A stretch of 15,644 nucleotides of DNA. Source: Magnetococcales bacterium (GTDB taxonomy: Bacteria > Pseudomonadota > Magnetococcia > Magnetococcales > JADFYX01). How positions within the stretch are numbered: the stretch's first letter is position 1; each line of letters begins with the position of its first letter. The position numbers and the translations under genes are program-made. The stretch is from assembly GCA_015232795.1 (NCBI GenBank), contig JADFYX010000023.1:1-15644 (forward strand). Direction: 5' to 3'. The notes below the pieces were generated by a model. It did no database searches. It worked only from the letters and a program-made list of their open reading frames with translations, and was not told the DNA's origin. Positions 1 to 7,540 of this stretch are shown piece by piece.

Positions 1-2629
1 ATATATTAGACTTCTCTCCTGTTTTCTCAATGAACACAAAGATACAACTGCTAAAACAAGAGAGGCATTTATAAATAATAAGCTATCAACTATCTCAAAA
101 GATCTGCACACTTTAAAAGGCATTGCAGGTTATATCGGTGCTATATCCTTATGCAATGCTACTGTCAGATTTCAAGAGGCAATTTCTAAAGGTTCACAAG
201 AAGATCAAAAAACCGCCATGGCATCATTTACCAACCATCTAGAAGCCATTATTATTAATTTAGGTGGGGTGAAAAATGTTACTGTTGGAGGGGTTGAGAG
301 TTTACCTTTTCTTGAAAATTTGGATTCTCAACTTGATCGGCAACTTATTAAACCGATAATAGTAGATCTGGCCTCACATATAACAAACAATAGCCTTAAT
401 TATTTGACGGCACTTAAAAAATTTAAACAAATGGTTGAGCCAACCCCAGCCATGATTCTGTTTGGTGAACTGGAAAAACAGCTATTTGATTACCATTTTG
501 TCGAGGCTTTTGAAGTCTTACAAAAAATCGCCCAGCCCCTAAGCATAGATTTAACCAGCGATCTATCTTTAAAAATTCCTGACTCAAAAGCATCTATATT
601 AATTGTTGATGATCAACGCAGCAACATCGATTTGCTAAAAAATATATTGCCTGATTTCAGTCTGTTTGCTGCTCTCAATGGTAGAAAAGCCTTAGAAATA
701 GCCAACTCCAATAATCAACCAGATATTATTTTATTAGATATTATGATGCCAGAGATAAACGGCTATGAAGTTTGTCGCCGTTTAAAATCTTCTGAGTTAA
801 CTACCGAGATACCTGTAATTTTTGTCACAGCTAAAAATGAAGTTGCCGATGAGACTGAAGGATTTTTGGTAGGTGGTACTGACTACATCACCAAACCTTT
901 TCATGCAGAAATTATCAGACATCGGGTTAAGAGCTGTTTAAGCCTAAAACAGCATCAAGACCATCTGGAAAAATTAGTAAAAGCTAGAACCGAAGAGCTA
1001 GAACAAGCCAAAAAAGAGGCTGAAGATGGGCGTAATGCTGCAGAAGCCGGCAATAGAGCTAAAAGTGATTTTCTCTCGCATATGAGCCATGAACTACGCA
1101 CCCCATTGAATGCAATATTAGGTATGAGTGAGATATTAGAGGAGACAACACTCACAAACACACAAGAGTGGTGTGTTACCAACCTCAACAACTCAGGAGA
1201 GACACTGCTCACCCTTATCAACGATATTTTAGATCTTTCAAAAATTGAGGCAAATCAGTTGGCTCTTGAGGCTACCAATTTTGATCTTATCCTTGTATTC
1301 AAAAAAACTTTAGATCTGTTTAAATTTACCTTCTTAGATAAAAGCATACAACTGCAACACAAAATTGCAGATGATGTTCCCCAGTGGGTAAATGGTGATC
1401 CTACAAGGCTCCAACAGATACTTTTAAACCTAATTAGCAATGCTCTTAAATTTACCCAAAAAGGCTATGTAGAGGTCTCAATTGCTGTTAATGCAGACAG
1501 AGAGATTGAATTTTATGTATTAGATACCGGATCTGGTATCCCCCAAGAGAAACAGTTGGAGATTTTTCAACCTTTTACTCAGGCCGACACCTCAACAACT
1601 CGTCACTATGGGGGTACTGGACTGGGGCTTACTATATGTTGCCGTTTGGTAGATTTAATGAGTGGTAAAATATGGTTTGAAAGTGAAATTGATAAGGGAA
1701 GTAAATTCTCTTTTGCTATTCCATTTGTCTGGCTAGATAAAAATGAAATTAAAGCGGTTGCAACAGACAAAACCAATATGTATTCTGGCAAAATTTCTAA
1801 TATAGATCTTCAACATTTAAAAATCCTTCTCGTTGAAGATACTGAAGAGAATCAATATGTTATTCAAGGATTTTTACAAAATTCAAATTGTCAAATAGAG
1901 GTCGCCGAAAATGGGGCCATAGGAGTAGAAAAGTTCATAAAAGGTAAATTTGATATTGTTCTTATGGATATTCAAATGCCAGTTATGGATGGTTACACTG
2001 CAACAAGAAAAATTCGCCAATGGGAGATGGAACAAGATTGTGATCCTACCCCTATTATTGCCTTAACAGCCCACGCTTTAAATAAAGAGGCAGACCTTAT
2101 AATGGCTGCTGGTTGTGATTTACATTTAACAAAACCAATTCGTAAAGCACGTCTTATTGCAACCTTAAGAAGTTTTCAAAAAGACGTACTAAAATTTGAT
2201 ATGACCACTGCTAACCAACCCACACCTCCTAATGATGATTTTATCAATAAGAGCAAAATTTCAGACTCTAGATCTTATGAAACAAAATCTATAGATATGG
2301 AAACGTTAGAAACTTTACAGAATGATATTGGTGGGGATATTGAACCAACCCTGGTAAAGTTTTTAGATAAACTTCCGGGACGATTAGATGATCTAAAAAA
2401 TTCCATCGCCAGAAATGATCCAGAACAGGCTGCAAAAGATGCCCACAAAATAAAAGGCTCTTCGGCTACTCTTGGAGCAAAAAAGCTTGCCACATTATGT
2501 CGAAATTTTGAAAATTTATGTTATTCCGAAAAATATCCAGGAGATGGTAAACTTGCTGAGGAAACCTTTGCCGAAGGTGAAAAAGTTATATATGAGCTTA
2601 AGGATATTTTAAAAGGGTTTTCATCATGA
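1..2629 (+). CDS. Hybrid sensor histidine kinase, HPt-(linker)-REC-HisKA-HATPase-REC-HPt, 5' end outside window
   Basis: Cytoplasmic phosphorelay kinase, N-terminus missing. The frame is open from base 2, with no stop and no ribosome binding site before the ATG at 218, so that ATG is probably internal. Domains in order: an HPt domain at about 2-260 with the HTLKG motif (His at 107-109); a helical linker (about 290-560); a receiver (about 590-930) with phospho-Asp at 737-739 in LLDIMMPE and a TKPF lysine; HisKA with phospho-His at 1088-1090 in SHMSHELRTP; HATPase with N box NLISNALKF, G1 DTGSGIP and G2 GGTGLGL (to about 1720); a second receiver with phospho-Asp at 1967-1969 in LMDIQMP; and a C-terminal HPt with His at 2444-2446 in AHKIKGSS. 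All catalytic and phospho-acceptor residues look intact. No membrane segment is seen in the visible part; a sensor could lie upstream. Its stop overlaps the next start as ATGA, so the downstream regulator is its likely partner (inference). Confidence 0.93.
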   Translation, partial: YIRLLSCFLNEHKDTTAKTREAFINNKLSTISKDLHTLKGIAGYIGAISLCNATVRFQEAISKGSQEDQKTAMASFTNHLEAIIINLGGVKNVTVGGVESLPFLENLDSQLDRQLIKPIIVDLASHITNNSLNYLTALKKFKQMVEPTPAMILFGELEKQLFDYHFVEAFEVLQKIAQPLSIDLTSDLSLKIPDSKASILIVDDQRSNIDLLKNILPDFSLFAALNGRKALEIANSNNQPDIILLDIMMPEINGYEVCRRLKSSELTTEIPVIFVTAKNEVADETEGFLVGGTDYITKPFHAEIIRHRVKSCLSLKQHQDHLEKLVKARTEELEQAKKEAEDGRNAAEAGNRAKSDFLSHMSHELRTPLNAILGMSEILEETTLTNTQEWCVTNLNNSGETLLTLINDILDLSKIEANQLALEATNFDLILVFKKTLDLFKFTFLDKSIQLQHKIADDVPQWVNGDPTRLQQILLNLISNALKFTQKGYVEVSIAVNADREIEFYVLDTGSGIPQEKQLEIFQPFTQADTSTTRHYGGTGLGLTICCRLVDLMSGKIWFESEIDKGSKFSFAIPFVWLDKNEIKAVATDKTNMYSGKISNIDLQHLKILLVEDTEENQYVIQGFLQNSNCQIEVAENGAIGVEKFIKGKFDIVLMDIQMPVMDGYTATRKIRQWEMEQDCDPTPIIALTAHALNKEADLIMAAGCDLHLTKPIRKARLIATLRSFQKDVLKFDMTTANQPTPPNDDFINKSKISDSRSYETKSIDMETLETLQNDIGGDIEPTLVKFLDKLPGRLDDLKNSIARNDPEQAAKDAHKIKGSSATLGAKKLATLCRNFENLCYSEKYPGDGKLAEETFAEGEKVIYELKDILKGFSS

Positions 2630-3762
2630 CGCAAACACAAACAACAGATGCCACAATTCTTGTATGTGACGATGATGAAGTTCTTTTAGGGCTTGTTTGC
2701 CAGACATTACACAAAAAAGGGTATGAGGTAATAGAAACAGAGGGTGGTCAAGAGGCTATTGCTGCATATTTGAAACACACTCCAGATTTAATTTTAATGG
2801 ATGCCAACATGCCTGGAATGGATGGCTTTGAGGCAACCCAAAAAATTCAAAGTCTGGCGACAGTAAGCCAAGTTCCAATTATTATGATCACAGCTTTAGA
2901 AGATGATAAGTCGGTAAAAAAAGCATTTGATGCTGGTGCCGTGGAGTATGTAACAAAACCCATTTTATGGCCTGTTTTACTTCAAAGAATACATCTACAA
3001 ATAGAGGCCCAAAAAAAAAAAAAAAAAATTCAGAAACAAAACAAACAACTAAGCAAAGAGCGGGAATTTATTGAGGACATAATCAGCTTTTTGCGTAAAT
3101 CAAAATCATTTGATCCAGAAGGATTAAACTATCTTATAGAGCCAGTAGAAAAAACTACTGGTGATATATTGCTTTCAGCACGTCGCCCGGATGGAGCACA
3201 CCATGTTCTGCTTGGTGATGTTACAGGCCATGGATTACCTGCCGCTATTATAGGGCCAACTGTTGCAAACATTTTTTACTCAATGACTGCCAAAGGTTTC
3301 TCCCCTGGCAGCATTCTCAATGAGATAAACAAGGATCTTTACACAAAACTTCCGGCTAATTTGTTCCTTGCTGGAAGCTGGATAGCCATTGACGCGACAC
3401 GAAAACATTTGGAAGTCTGGGGTGGTGCGATGTTAGATGTTTTGATTTTTCGTGGCGGCAAACTTTTTAAAAAAATTCCGTCCAAAAACATGGCACTGGG
3501 CACAAGAAGAGAGTCTTCTTTTAATATGATTGTAAACTCCGTTGCAATCGAAAAAGATGATAGGATAATTGCTTACTCAGATGGCATAGCTGAACAAAAA
3601 AATTCTGCTGGTGAAATGTTTGGAAACAACCGTGTTATTGCAACTATCATCAAAAACATACAAGAAAATGCTCCTTTAGAACAGCTTAAGAAAGTGTTGG
3701 ACGAATACCGTGGAGAGGTAGGACAAGAGGATGATGTTACAGTAGTTGAAATTATTTGTTAA
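2626..3762 (+). CDS. Response regulator with SpoIIE/PP2C-type serine phosphatase output (RsbU-like)
   Basis: A 378-residue two-domain regulator. The receiver (about 10-125) has acidic residues D15/D16, phospho-Asp D59 in LMDANMP, T89 and K111. A basic coiled-coil-like linker (about 126-160) carries five lysines in a row (130-134), encoded by an A18 run. The PP2C/SpoIIE domain (about 170-378) keeps the expected metal-binding acids: GD at D180, GDVTGHG at D198, YSDG at D319 and EDDVT at D369/D370. It should therefore be an active Mn/Mg-dependent Ser/Thr phosphatase controlled by receiver phosphorylation. In the known family (RsbU, RssB-like and HsbR-type proteins) the substrate is usually a phosphorylated STAS-domain anti-anti-sigma factor, but no STAS gene is visible here. 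An AAGGG ribosome binding site lies 8 nt before the ATG, inside the kinase gene. The 4-nt overlap points to translational coupling and to the kinase as phosphodonor. Confidence 0.93.
   Translation: MTQTQTTDATILVCDDDEVLLGLVCQTLHKKGYEVIETEGGQEAIAAYLKHTPDLILMDANMPGMDGFEATQKIQSLATVSQVPIIMITALEDDKSVKKAFDAGAVEYVTKPILWPVLLQRIHLQIEAQKKKKKIQKQNKQLSKEREFIEDIISFLRKSKSFDPEGLNYLIEPVEKTTGDILLSARRPDGAHHVLLGDVTGHGLPAAIIGPTVANIFYSMTAKGFSPGSILNEINKDLYTKLPANLFLAGSWIAIDATRKHLEVWGGAMLDVLIFRGGKLFKKIPSKNMALGTRRESSFNMIVNSVAIEKDDRIIAYSDGIAEQKNSAGEMFGNNRVIATIIKNIQENAPLEQLKKVLDEYRGEVGQEDDVTVVEIIC
3011..3028 (+). repeat. Homopolymer of 18 adenines inside the REC-PP2C gene
   Basis: Uninterrupted A18 spanning the end of a Gln codon, five Lys codons and the first base of an Ile codon. 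It lies between the receiver and phosphatase domains. Losing one A gives a stop about eight codons beyond the tract; gaining one gives a stop about sixteen codons beyond it. Either shift would leave a receiver with only a short tail and no phosphatase. Confidence 0.95.
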
Positions 3763-3819
3763 ACCTAAAAAAAAGCAGACTAACAACTGCCGTAGCAAGG
3801 TTAAACCAAAGGATAAAAG

Positions 3820-4509
3820 ATGGGAAGTTCAATACAAATAGGACAAAATATTTTTACAGCTCAAGAGTTAAAATCCATAGCAAAAAAACATGTGCAATCT
3901 ATACTGTTAAGCTCTAAAAATGATGGTACGGATATCGTAGCAGATCAGCTAAAAAACAGTGCTGCATGGATGGAAGCTTGGGAAAAAGAGTATGAAGAGA
4001 TAGTTAACCACATATGTGAAGCAACAACTTTTGCAGAACAAAAAATTGCCCTGCGTAAAGAGACTTTGGCTCTAATAGAAAACTGTTCTATTACCCAACC
4101 ATTTTTAAGAGAGGGTTTAACTGATGAAGAGGTAGATCTGCTTCTTAAACATCGTCACCCAGAACTCTCTTTAGAAGATGCCAAAATGGCACAATTTCAG
4201 ATCTATATTTTTTCTGATACCAGCCTACGTTGTCTGCGTGAAATTGCAACTAGATTTGCCGATGCGGTCGAGGGCGATTGGTACGAACTGTGTGTAAATA
4301 TCCACCGCCAGCATATTAGCCACCTCTACCGCAAAACAGTTGCTCATCTAACTGGAGACACATATAGTTTTGAGTCGTTGGTTGAAGTTATGCAGAAGAT
4401 GATTGATGAAGTTGAAAAAAAAGTGTTGGACGGCAAAGCCTGGGATTTTACAAAAAAACTACAAGATGTAAAGCAGTTTGAAGCTTTGCAACAACACAAT
4501 TTAGCTTAA
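3820..4509 (+). CDS. Uncharacterised helical protein, 229 aa
   Basis: I do not recognise the family. The start is supported by an AAGGA ribosome binding site 6 nt before the ATG. The protein is probably soluble and cytoplasmic: no signal peptide, no membrane segment, charged and predicted mostly helical throughout. Visible details are an acidic middle (TDEEVDLLLKHRHPELSLED, about 101-120) and a histidine run, H162, H165, H168 and H176, spaced i, i+3, i+6, i+14, which would place three of them on one helix face after a Trp-rich turn (GDWYELC). This is compatible with a metal or ligand site but does not prove one. It lies 57 nt behind the REC-phosphatase gene and 28 nt before another small gene, so it probably belongs to the same transcript. 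A role as target or partner of the phosphorelay is inference from position only. Confidence 0.85.
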   Translation: MGSSIQIGQNIFTAQELKSIAKKHVQSILLSSKNDGTDIVADQLKNSAAWMEAWEKEYEEIVNHICEATTFAEQKIALRKETLALIENCSITQPFLREGLTDEEVDLLLKHRHPELSLEDAKMAQFQIYIFSDTSLRCLREIATRFADAVEGDWYELCVNIHRQHISHLYRKTVAHLTGDTYSFESLVEVMQKMIDEVEKKVLDGKAWDFTKKLQDVKQFEALQQHNLA

Positions 4510-4537
4510 AGTTTACAAAGAGTAACAGGAGTATATA

Positions 4538-4771
4538 ATGGAAATTTCTTTCAACGCTAAAAATGTATACCAATCTATATTAGGTGCAGTATCGCAACCA
4601 GAAAGGCGAGATCAACTTCTGGCAAAAGTTTCTAATGGACTGATGAACAACAAAACCCTTGATCCTACTGCCCTACAAAAAGGGGTACAAGATGCAGTTG
4701 ATTCTGGCTTGCTCACAGTTGAAGATGCCAACAATCTTTTTCCCGGTGTCTTGGATAATATTGTGCATTGA
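4538..4771 (+). CDS. Uncharacterised small protein, 77 aa
   Basis: Family not recognised. A strong AGGAG ribosome binding site sits 6 nt before the ATG and the gene directly follows the 229-residue gene, which makes it a real gene rather than a chance frame. The product is small, slightly acidic, cysteine-free and probably helical. It has no signal peptide or membrane segment. Two helix-loop stretches end in LTVEDANNLFPGVLDNIV, which loosely resembles short adaptor or helical-bundle proteins; this is too weak to assign a function. It lacks the residues of a STAS domain (no DSxG-type phosphosite), so it is not an obvious substrate of the neighbouring phosphatase. It is the last gene of the plus-strand block. 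Confidence 0.78.
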   Translation: MEISFNAKNVYQSILGAVSQPERRDQLLAKVSNGLMNNKTLDPTALQKGVQDAVDSGLLTVEDANNLFPGVLDNIVH

Positions 4772-4919
4772 TTTTAGCTAAAGCAGGCTTCAAAAACTCT
4801 GTTTTCAAAAAACACTTTCTATTACAGCAATCATCCTAAAAACGGCAGATGGAACTTCGCACCTGACGTTTCTAGGATGATATCCACTACTCTGTTATCT
4901 GATCTTTTTATATCATTTA
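4772..4919. other. Convergent intergenic segment
   Basis: 148 nt between the ends of two convergent blocks. It holds one long hairpin (4830-4881) and several short A/T runs. I see no gene in it and no clean intrinsic terminator for the plus strand. Confidence 0.8.
4830..4881 (-). terminator. Long hairpin after the pilus/sigma/VWA operon, probable 3'-end structure
   Basis: The arms ATCATCCTAAAAACG (4830-4844) and CGTTTCTAGGATGAT (4867-4881) pair over 15 positions. An inner stem pairs CAGATG (4846-4851) with CACCTG (4860-4865), closing a small loop. Each stem has one imperfect pair. In minus-strand RNA both are G-U wobbles, whereas in plus-strand RNA both are A-C mismatches, so the structure fits minus-strand RNA, just past the VWA gene stop. 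There is no T run directly after the stem on that strand; the first lies about 17 nt on. It may therefore be a processing or stability hairpin rather than a textbook intrinsic terminator. Confidence 0.6.
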
Positions 4920-6986
4920 TTATTTCAAAGAGTCAGCCAACCTTACCAAACTTACAAATTCACTGCGATAACCGTATGGATCGGCCCCTTTGCCGCTGTT
5001 AGCCAGAGTGATAATGTCTTGGTTGGAAAAATCACCTGTGTAACGTCCACCGCGTAAATTTTGTCCAAAGGCAGCAACCGCAGATCCAAAGCGTATATCA
5101 TCTGATAGCTGCTCTATTTTTTCCACTATATCATCATTATCTATGGCTCTGGTCATCAGTTGGCTTTTAGTCTCTTGGGGTAATTTGTAACGCATTTTAA
5201 GAAAAGCAAACTCTCCACTATTATTACTAGATTTTGCCGGCTTTCCATAACGCAACGGTGCAATTAATTGTCCTGTGCCACCCACCAAAGAAATTTCATA
5301 AATTGCGGTTACTGTATGACCAGCACCAATATCTCCAGCGTCCACTTTATCATTTTTAAAATCTTCCCGGTTTAGAACTCTGGTTTCATAACCTATAAGG
5401 CGGTATTCAGCAATACGGCCCGGGTTAAATTCAACCTGAATTTTCACATCTTTGGCTATGGGAAAAAGATTTGCGGTTGCCTCTTGCACCATTACCTTGC
5501 GGGCTTCGTTTAAATTATCAATATAGGCTGCAATACCATTACCATTTTGCGCCAACTCCTGCATAAGACGATCGTTATAGTTACCCTGTCCAAACCCCAA
5601 GACTGAGAGAAAAACTCCGCTTTTACGTTTTTGCTCAATCATCCCTTTCAAGGCATCTTTATCGGTAATGCCAACGTTAAAATCTCCATCTGTGGCTAGA
5701 ATAACCCGGTTTACACCATCTTTAGCAAAACTACTTTGAGCCAAAGAATAAGCAAGCTCTATCCCTGCTCCACCCGCAGTAGAACCACCTGCACTTAGTC
5801 TATCCAAGGCTGCGATAATCTTTGCGCGTTCCTTGACAGGGGTTGGCTCAAGAACGGTTCCTGCTGCTCCGGCATAGACAGCTATAGCTACTGTATCGTC
5901 TGGTTTTAGAGTGTCTACCAACAGCTTAAAAGCGTTTTTTAAGAGTGGCAATTTATCATGGCTGGACATAGAGCCTGAAACATCAAGCAAAAATACCAAA
6001 TTGCTTTTTTTAATATTTTTTGTTGCACTATAACCTTTTATGCCGATATGCAGCAGCTTGGTTTTTGAGTTCCAGGGTGTGGAATAAATGGCCACTGTGG
6101 GTTTAAAAGGTTGGCTTGCGACTGTTGGTGTTGGGTAGTCATAAGCAAAATAGTTTATCATCTCCTCCACCCGTACCGAATTGGGTTGGGGTAGACGACC
6201 AGCATTAATCTGGCGACGCACAAAACTGTATGAGGCTGTATCAACATCCACCGAAAGAGTTGAGACAGGGTGTTGTGCTGTAAGACGCACCGGGTTTTGT
6301 TTTTCCTTAGAAAAACGGTCTCGCTCTTCACCACTGCTTTCTAGCTCTACTTGCTCTTGCACCCTTCGTATGGATTGGGCAACTTCTTGCTTTTGGTATT
6401 CACCCAACACTTGGGCTTGCTGGTAGCTCTGGGCTTTGAACTGTGCAATACGTGCCATTTTTTCCGGCATTCTGGCAATTGCGGGAGCACCTCCTCCACC
6501 TTCAGCAACATCAAAGTCAACTTGTGGCACTGGGCTTAACATAACCATACTTGGTTGCGCTGGCGTTACCGGGTAAGCTTGGGAAGAAGCTTGAAGATTT
6601 TTTGTCTGGGCAACCACTGCTTGTGGAGCGGTTTTTTTACTGACCGCCATTTCTTGCAGAGATTCCTCTTTCATGACAGGAACCTGTTCTTGCATCTGTG
6701 GCATAAGAGCCACCACCAACACCGCAATAACCAATCCACTTGCGGTAGCCATCTGTGGGTAACTGATATTCATAATCCAATCTCCTATTTTTTTAAAAAT
6801 GTTTGCTGTTATAGAGATTGGACGTTGGATGAAGGATAATCCTTTGAATTTTTTTTCAACTTGAGCATCAAAAGCTGATAAAGCAGTCTCAATAGCCTGC
6901 TGTTTAGCGGTTTCGTCAAAAACTGGAATCTCGATTTTATTTAGTGCATTTTGAATATCAGAATCTTTGATGTCTGTTTTTTTCAT
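4920..6986 (-). CDS. Membrane-anchored VWA-domain protein, YfbK family (vWF_A N-terminal motif, VWA, DUF3520)
   Basis: A 688-residue protein. Residues 1-78 are hydrophilic and probably cytoplasmic, followed by one membrane helix (about 79-98). Next comes a low-complexity P/Q/A/G-rich and helical spacer (about 100-230), then the YfbK-type motif HPVSTLSVDVDTASYSFVRR (about 239-258). The VWA domain (about 328-500) has an intact metal-ion site: D335-x-S337-x-S339, T403 in GGSTAGG, and D433 in ATDGD. The C-terminal part (about 505-688) matches the family's DUF3520 region. E. coli YfbK is annotated as a lipoprotein, but no lipobox is seen here. The start overlaps the sigma gene stop as ATGA, with GAGGAG (complement of 6994-6999) 7 nt upstream. 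A cytosolic tail, a membrane helix and coupling to an ECF sigma gene are the layout of an anti-sigma factor with a periplasmic VWA sensor. That role is inference. Confidence 0.9.
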   Translation of the reverse strand: MKKTDIKDSDIQNALNKIEIPVFDETAKQQAIETALSAFDAQVEKKFKGLSFIQRPISITANIFKKIGDWIMNISYPQMATASGLVIAVLVVALMPQMQEQVPVMKEESLQEMAVSKKTAPQAVVAQTKNLQASSQAYPVTPAQPSMVMLSPVPQVDFDVAEGGGGAPAIARMPEKMARIAQFKAQSYQQAQVLGEYQKQEVAQSIRRVQEQVELESSGEERDRFSKEKQNPVRLTAQHPVSTLSVDVDTASYSFVRRQINAGRLPQPNSVRVEEMINYFAYDYPTPTVASQPFKPTVAIYSTPWNSKTKLLHIGIKGYSATKNIKKSNLVFLLDVSGSMSSHDKLPLLKNAFKLLVDTLKPDDTVAIAVYAGAAGTVLEPTPVKERAKIIAALDRLSAGGSTAGGAGIELAYSLAQSSFAKDGVNRVILATDGDFNVGITDKDALKGMIEQKRKSGVFLSVLGFGQGNYNDRLMQELAQNGNGIAAYIDNLNEARKVMVQEATANLFPIAKDVKIQVEFNPGRIAEYRLIGYETRVLNREDFKNDKVDAGDIGAGHTVTAIYEISLVGGTGQLIAPLRYGKPAKSSNNSGEFAFLKMRYKLPQETKSQLMTRAIDNDDIVEKIEQLSDDIRFGSAVAAFGQNLRGGRYTGDFSNQDIITLANSGKGADPYGYRSEFVSLVRLADSLK

Positions 6987-7528
6987 GGGTTATCTCCTCT
7001 ATCTAAACAGACATGCAGATTTTTTCGCGCCTCTGACAGTCGCCAGGAAATAGTCCCTTCAGCGCAATCTTGGGCCTGAGAAGCCTGGAGATGGTTTAAC
7101 CCCTCCCCGTGTACTAGGATAACCGCCATACGTAAATTGTCTGGTAGAAGAGCAATACAGCGACTGATAAGGCTAGCAAAAAGGGAGTTCTCAGGGTTAC
7201 CGCTTGTAGCCTGGAATTGATCAAGATCCCATGCGGTATCTTCACGTTTATCGTGGCGGATTTTTTTACGCAGAAAATCACGGGCAGCATTTAGGGTGAT
7301 GCCATAAAGCCAACTGGAAAAAGCTGCTTGACCACGATATCCGGAAATTGCCCCAACAAGCTTAACGCAGACCTCTTGTGCCACATCTTGGGCATCATCC
7401 TGTTTACCACACCATCGATAGGCCAGCTTATAGATATTATGATAGTGCCGTTGCAAAAGATCGGAAAATGCCTGCCGATCCCCATTTTGCGCCAGATCAA
7501 CTAGATCAATGTCAGGTATATTTTCCAT
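6983..7528 (-). CDS. ECF-type RNA polymerase sigma factor (sigma-70 family)
   Basis: 181 residues, the usual ECF size. Sigma region 2 covers about 8-88: a DLAQNGDRQAFSDLLQRHY start, then DDAQDVAQEVCVKL and FSSWLYGITLNAARDFLRK. Region 4 covers about 118-172 (ALLPDNLRMAVILVHGEGL followed by the helix-turn-helix EGTISWRLSEARKNL). No region 1 or 3 is present. It should direct RNA polymerase to a small regulon. A ribosome binding site AAAGGA (complement of 7533-7538) lies 4 nt before the ATG, in the 12-nt gap after pilY1. The gene overlaps the VWA gene by 4 nt. It is therefore likely co-transcribed with the pilus genes and regulated by the VWA membrane protein. Target promoters cannot be identified from this window. 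Confidence 0.95.
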   Translation of the reverse strand: MENIPDIDLVDLAQNGDRQAFSDLLQRHYHNIYKLAYRWCGKQDDAQDVAQEVCVKLVGAISGYRGQAAFSSWLYGITLNAARDFLRKKIRHDKREDTAWDLDQFQATSGNPENSLFASLISRCIALLPDNLRMAVILVHGEGLNHLQASQAQDCAEGTISWRLSEARKNLHVCLDRGDNP

Positions 7529-7540
7529 AGAATCCTTTGG

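Noticed and set aside
218..220. ATG at 218 as the true start of the hybrid kinase
   Set aside because: The same frame is open to the window edge, encodes an HPt motif upstream, and there is no ribosome binding site before this ATG.
4784..4820. Short AAAAC/GTTTT inverted repeat as a plus-strand intrinsic terminator
   Set aside because: The stem is only five A/T-rich pairs, too weak to support termination by itself.
4851..4857. GGAACTT on the plus strand inside the convergent hairpin as an ECF promoter
   Set aside because: There is no matching -10 at the right spacing, it lies in a hairpin loop region, and it would face into the 3' end of the VWA gene.
6181..6839. Open frames on the plus strand opposite the VWA gene
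   Set aside because: They are antisense shadows without ribosome binding sites or recognisable domains, fully inside a well-supported gene.
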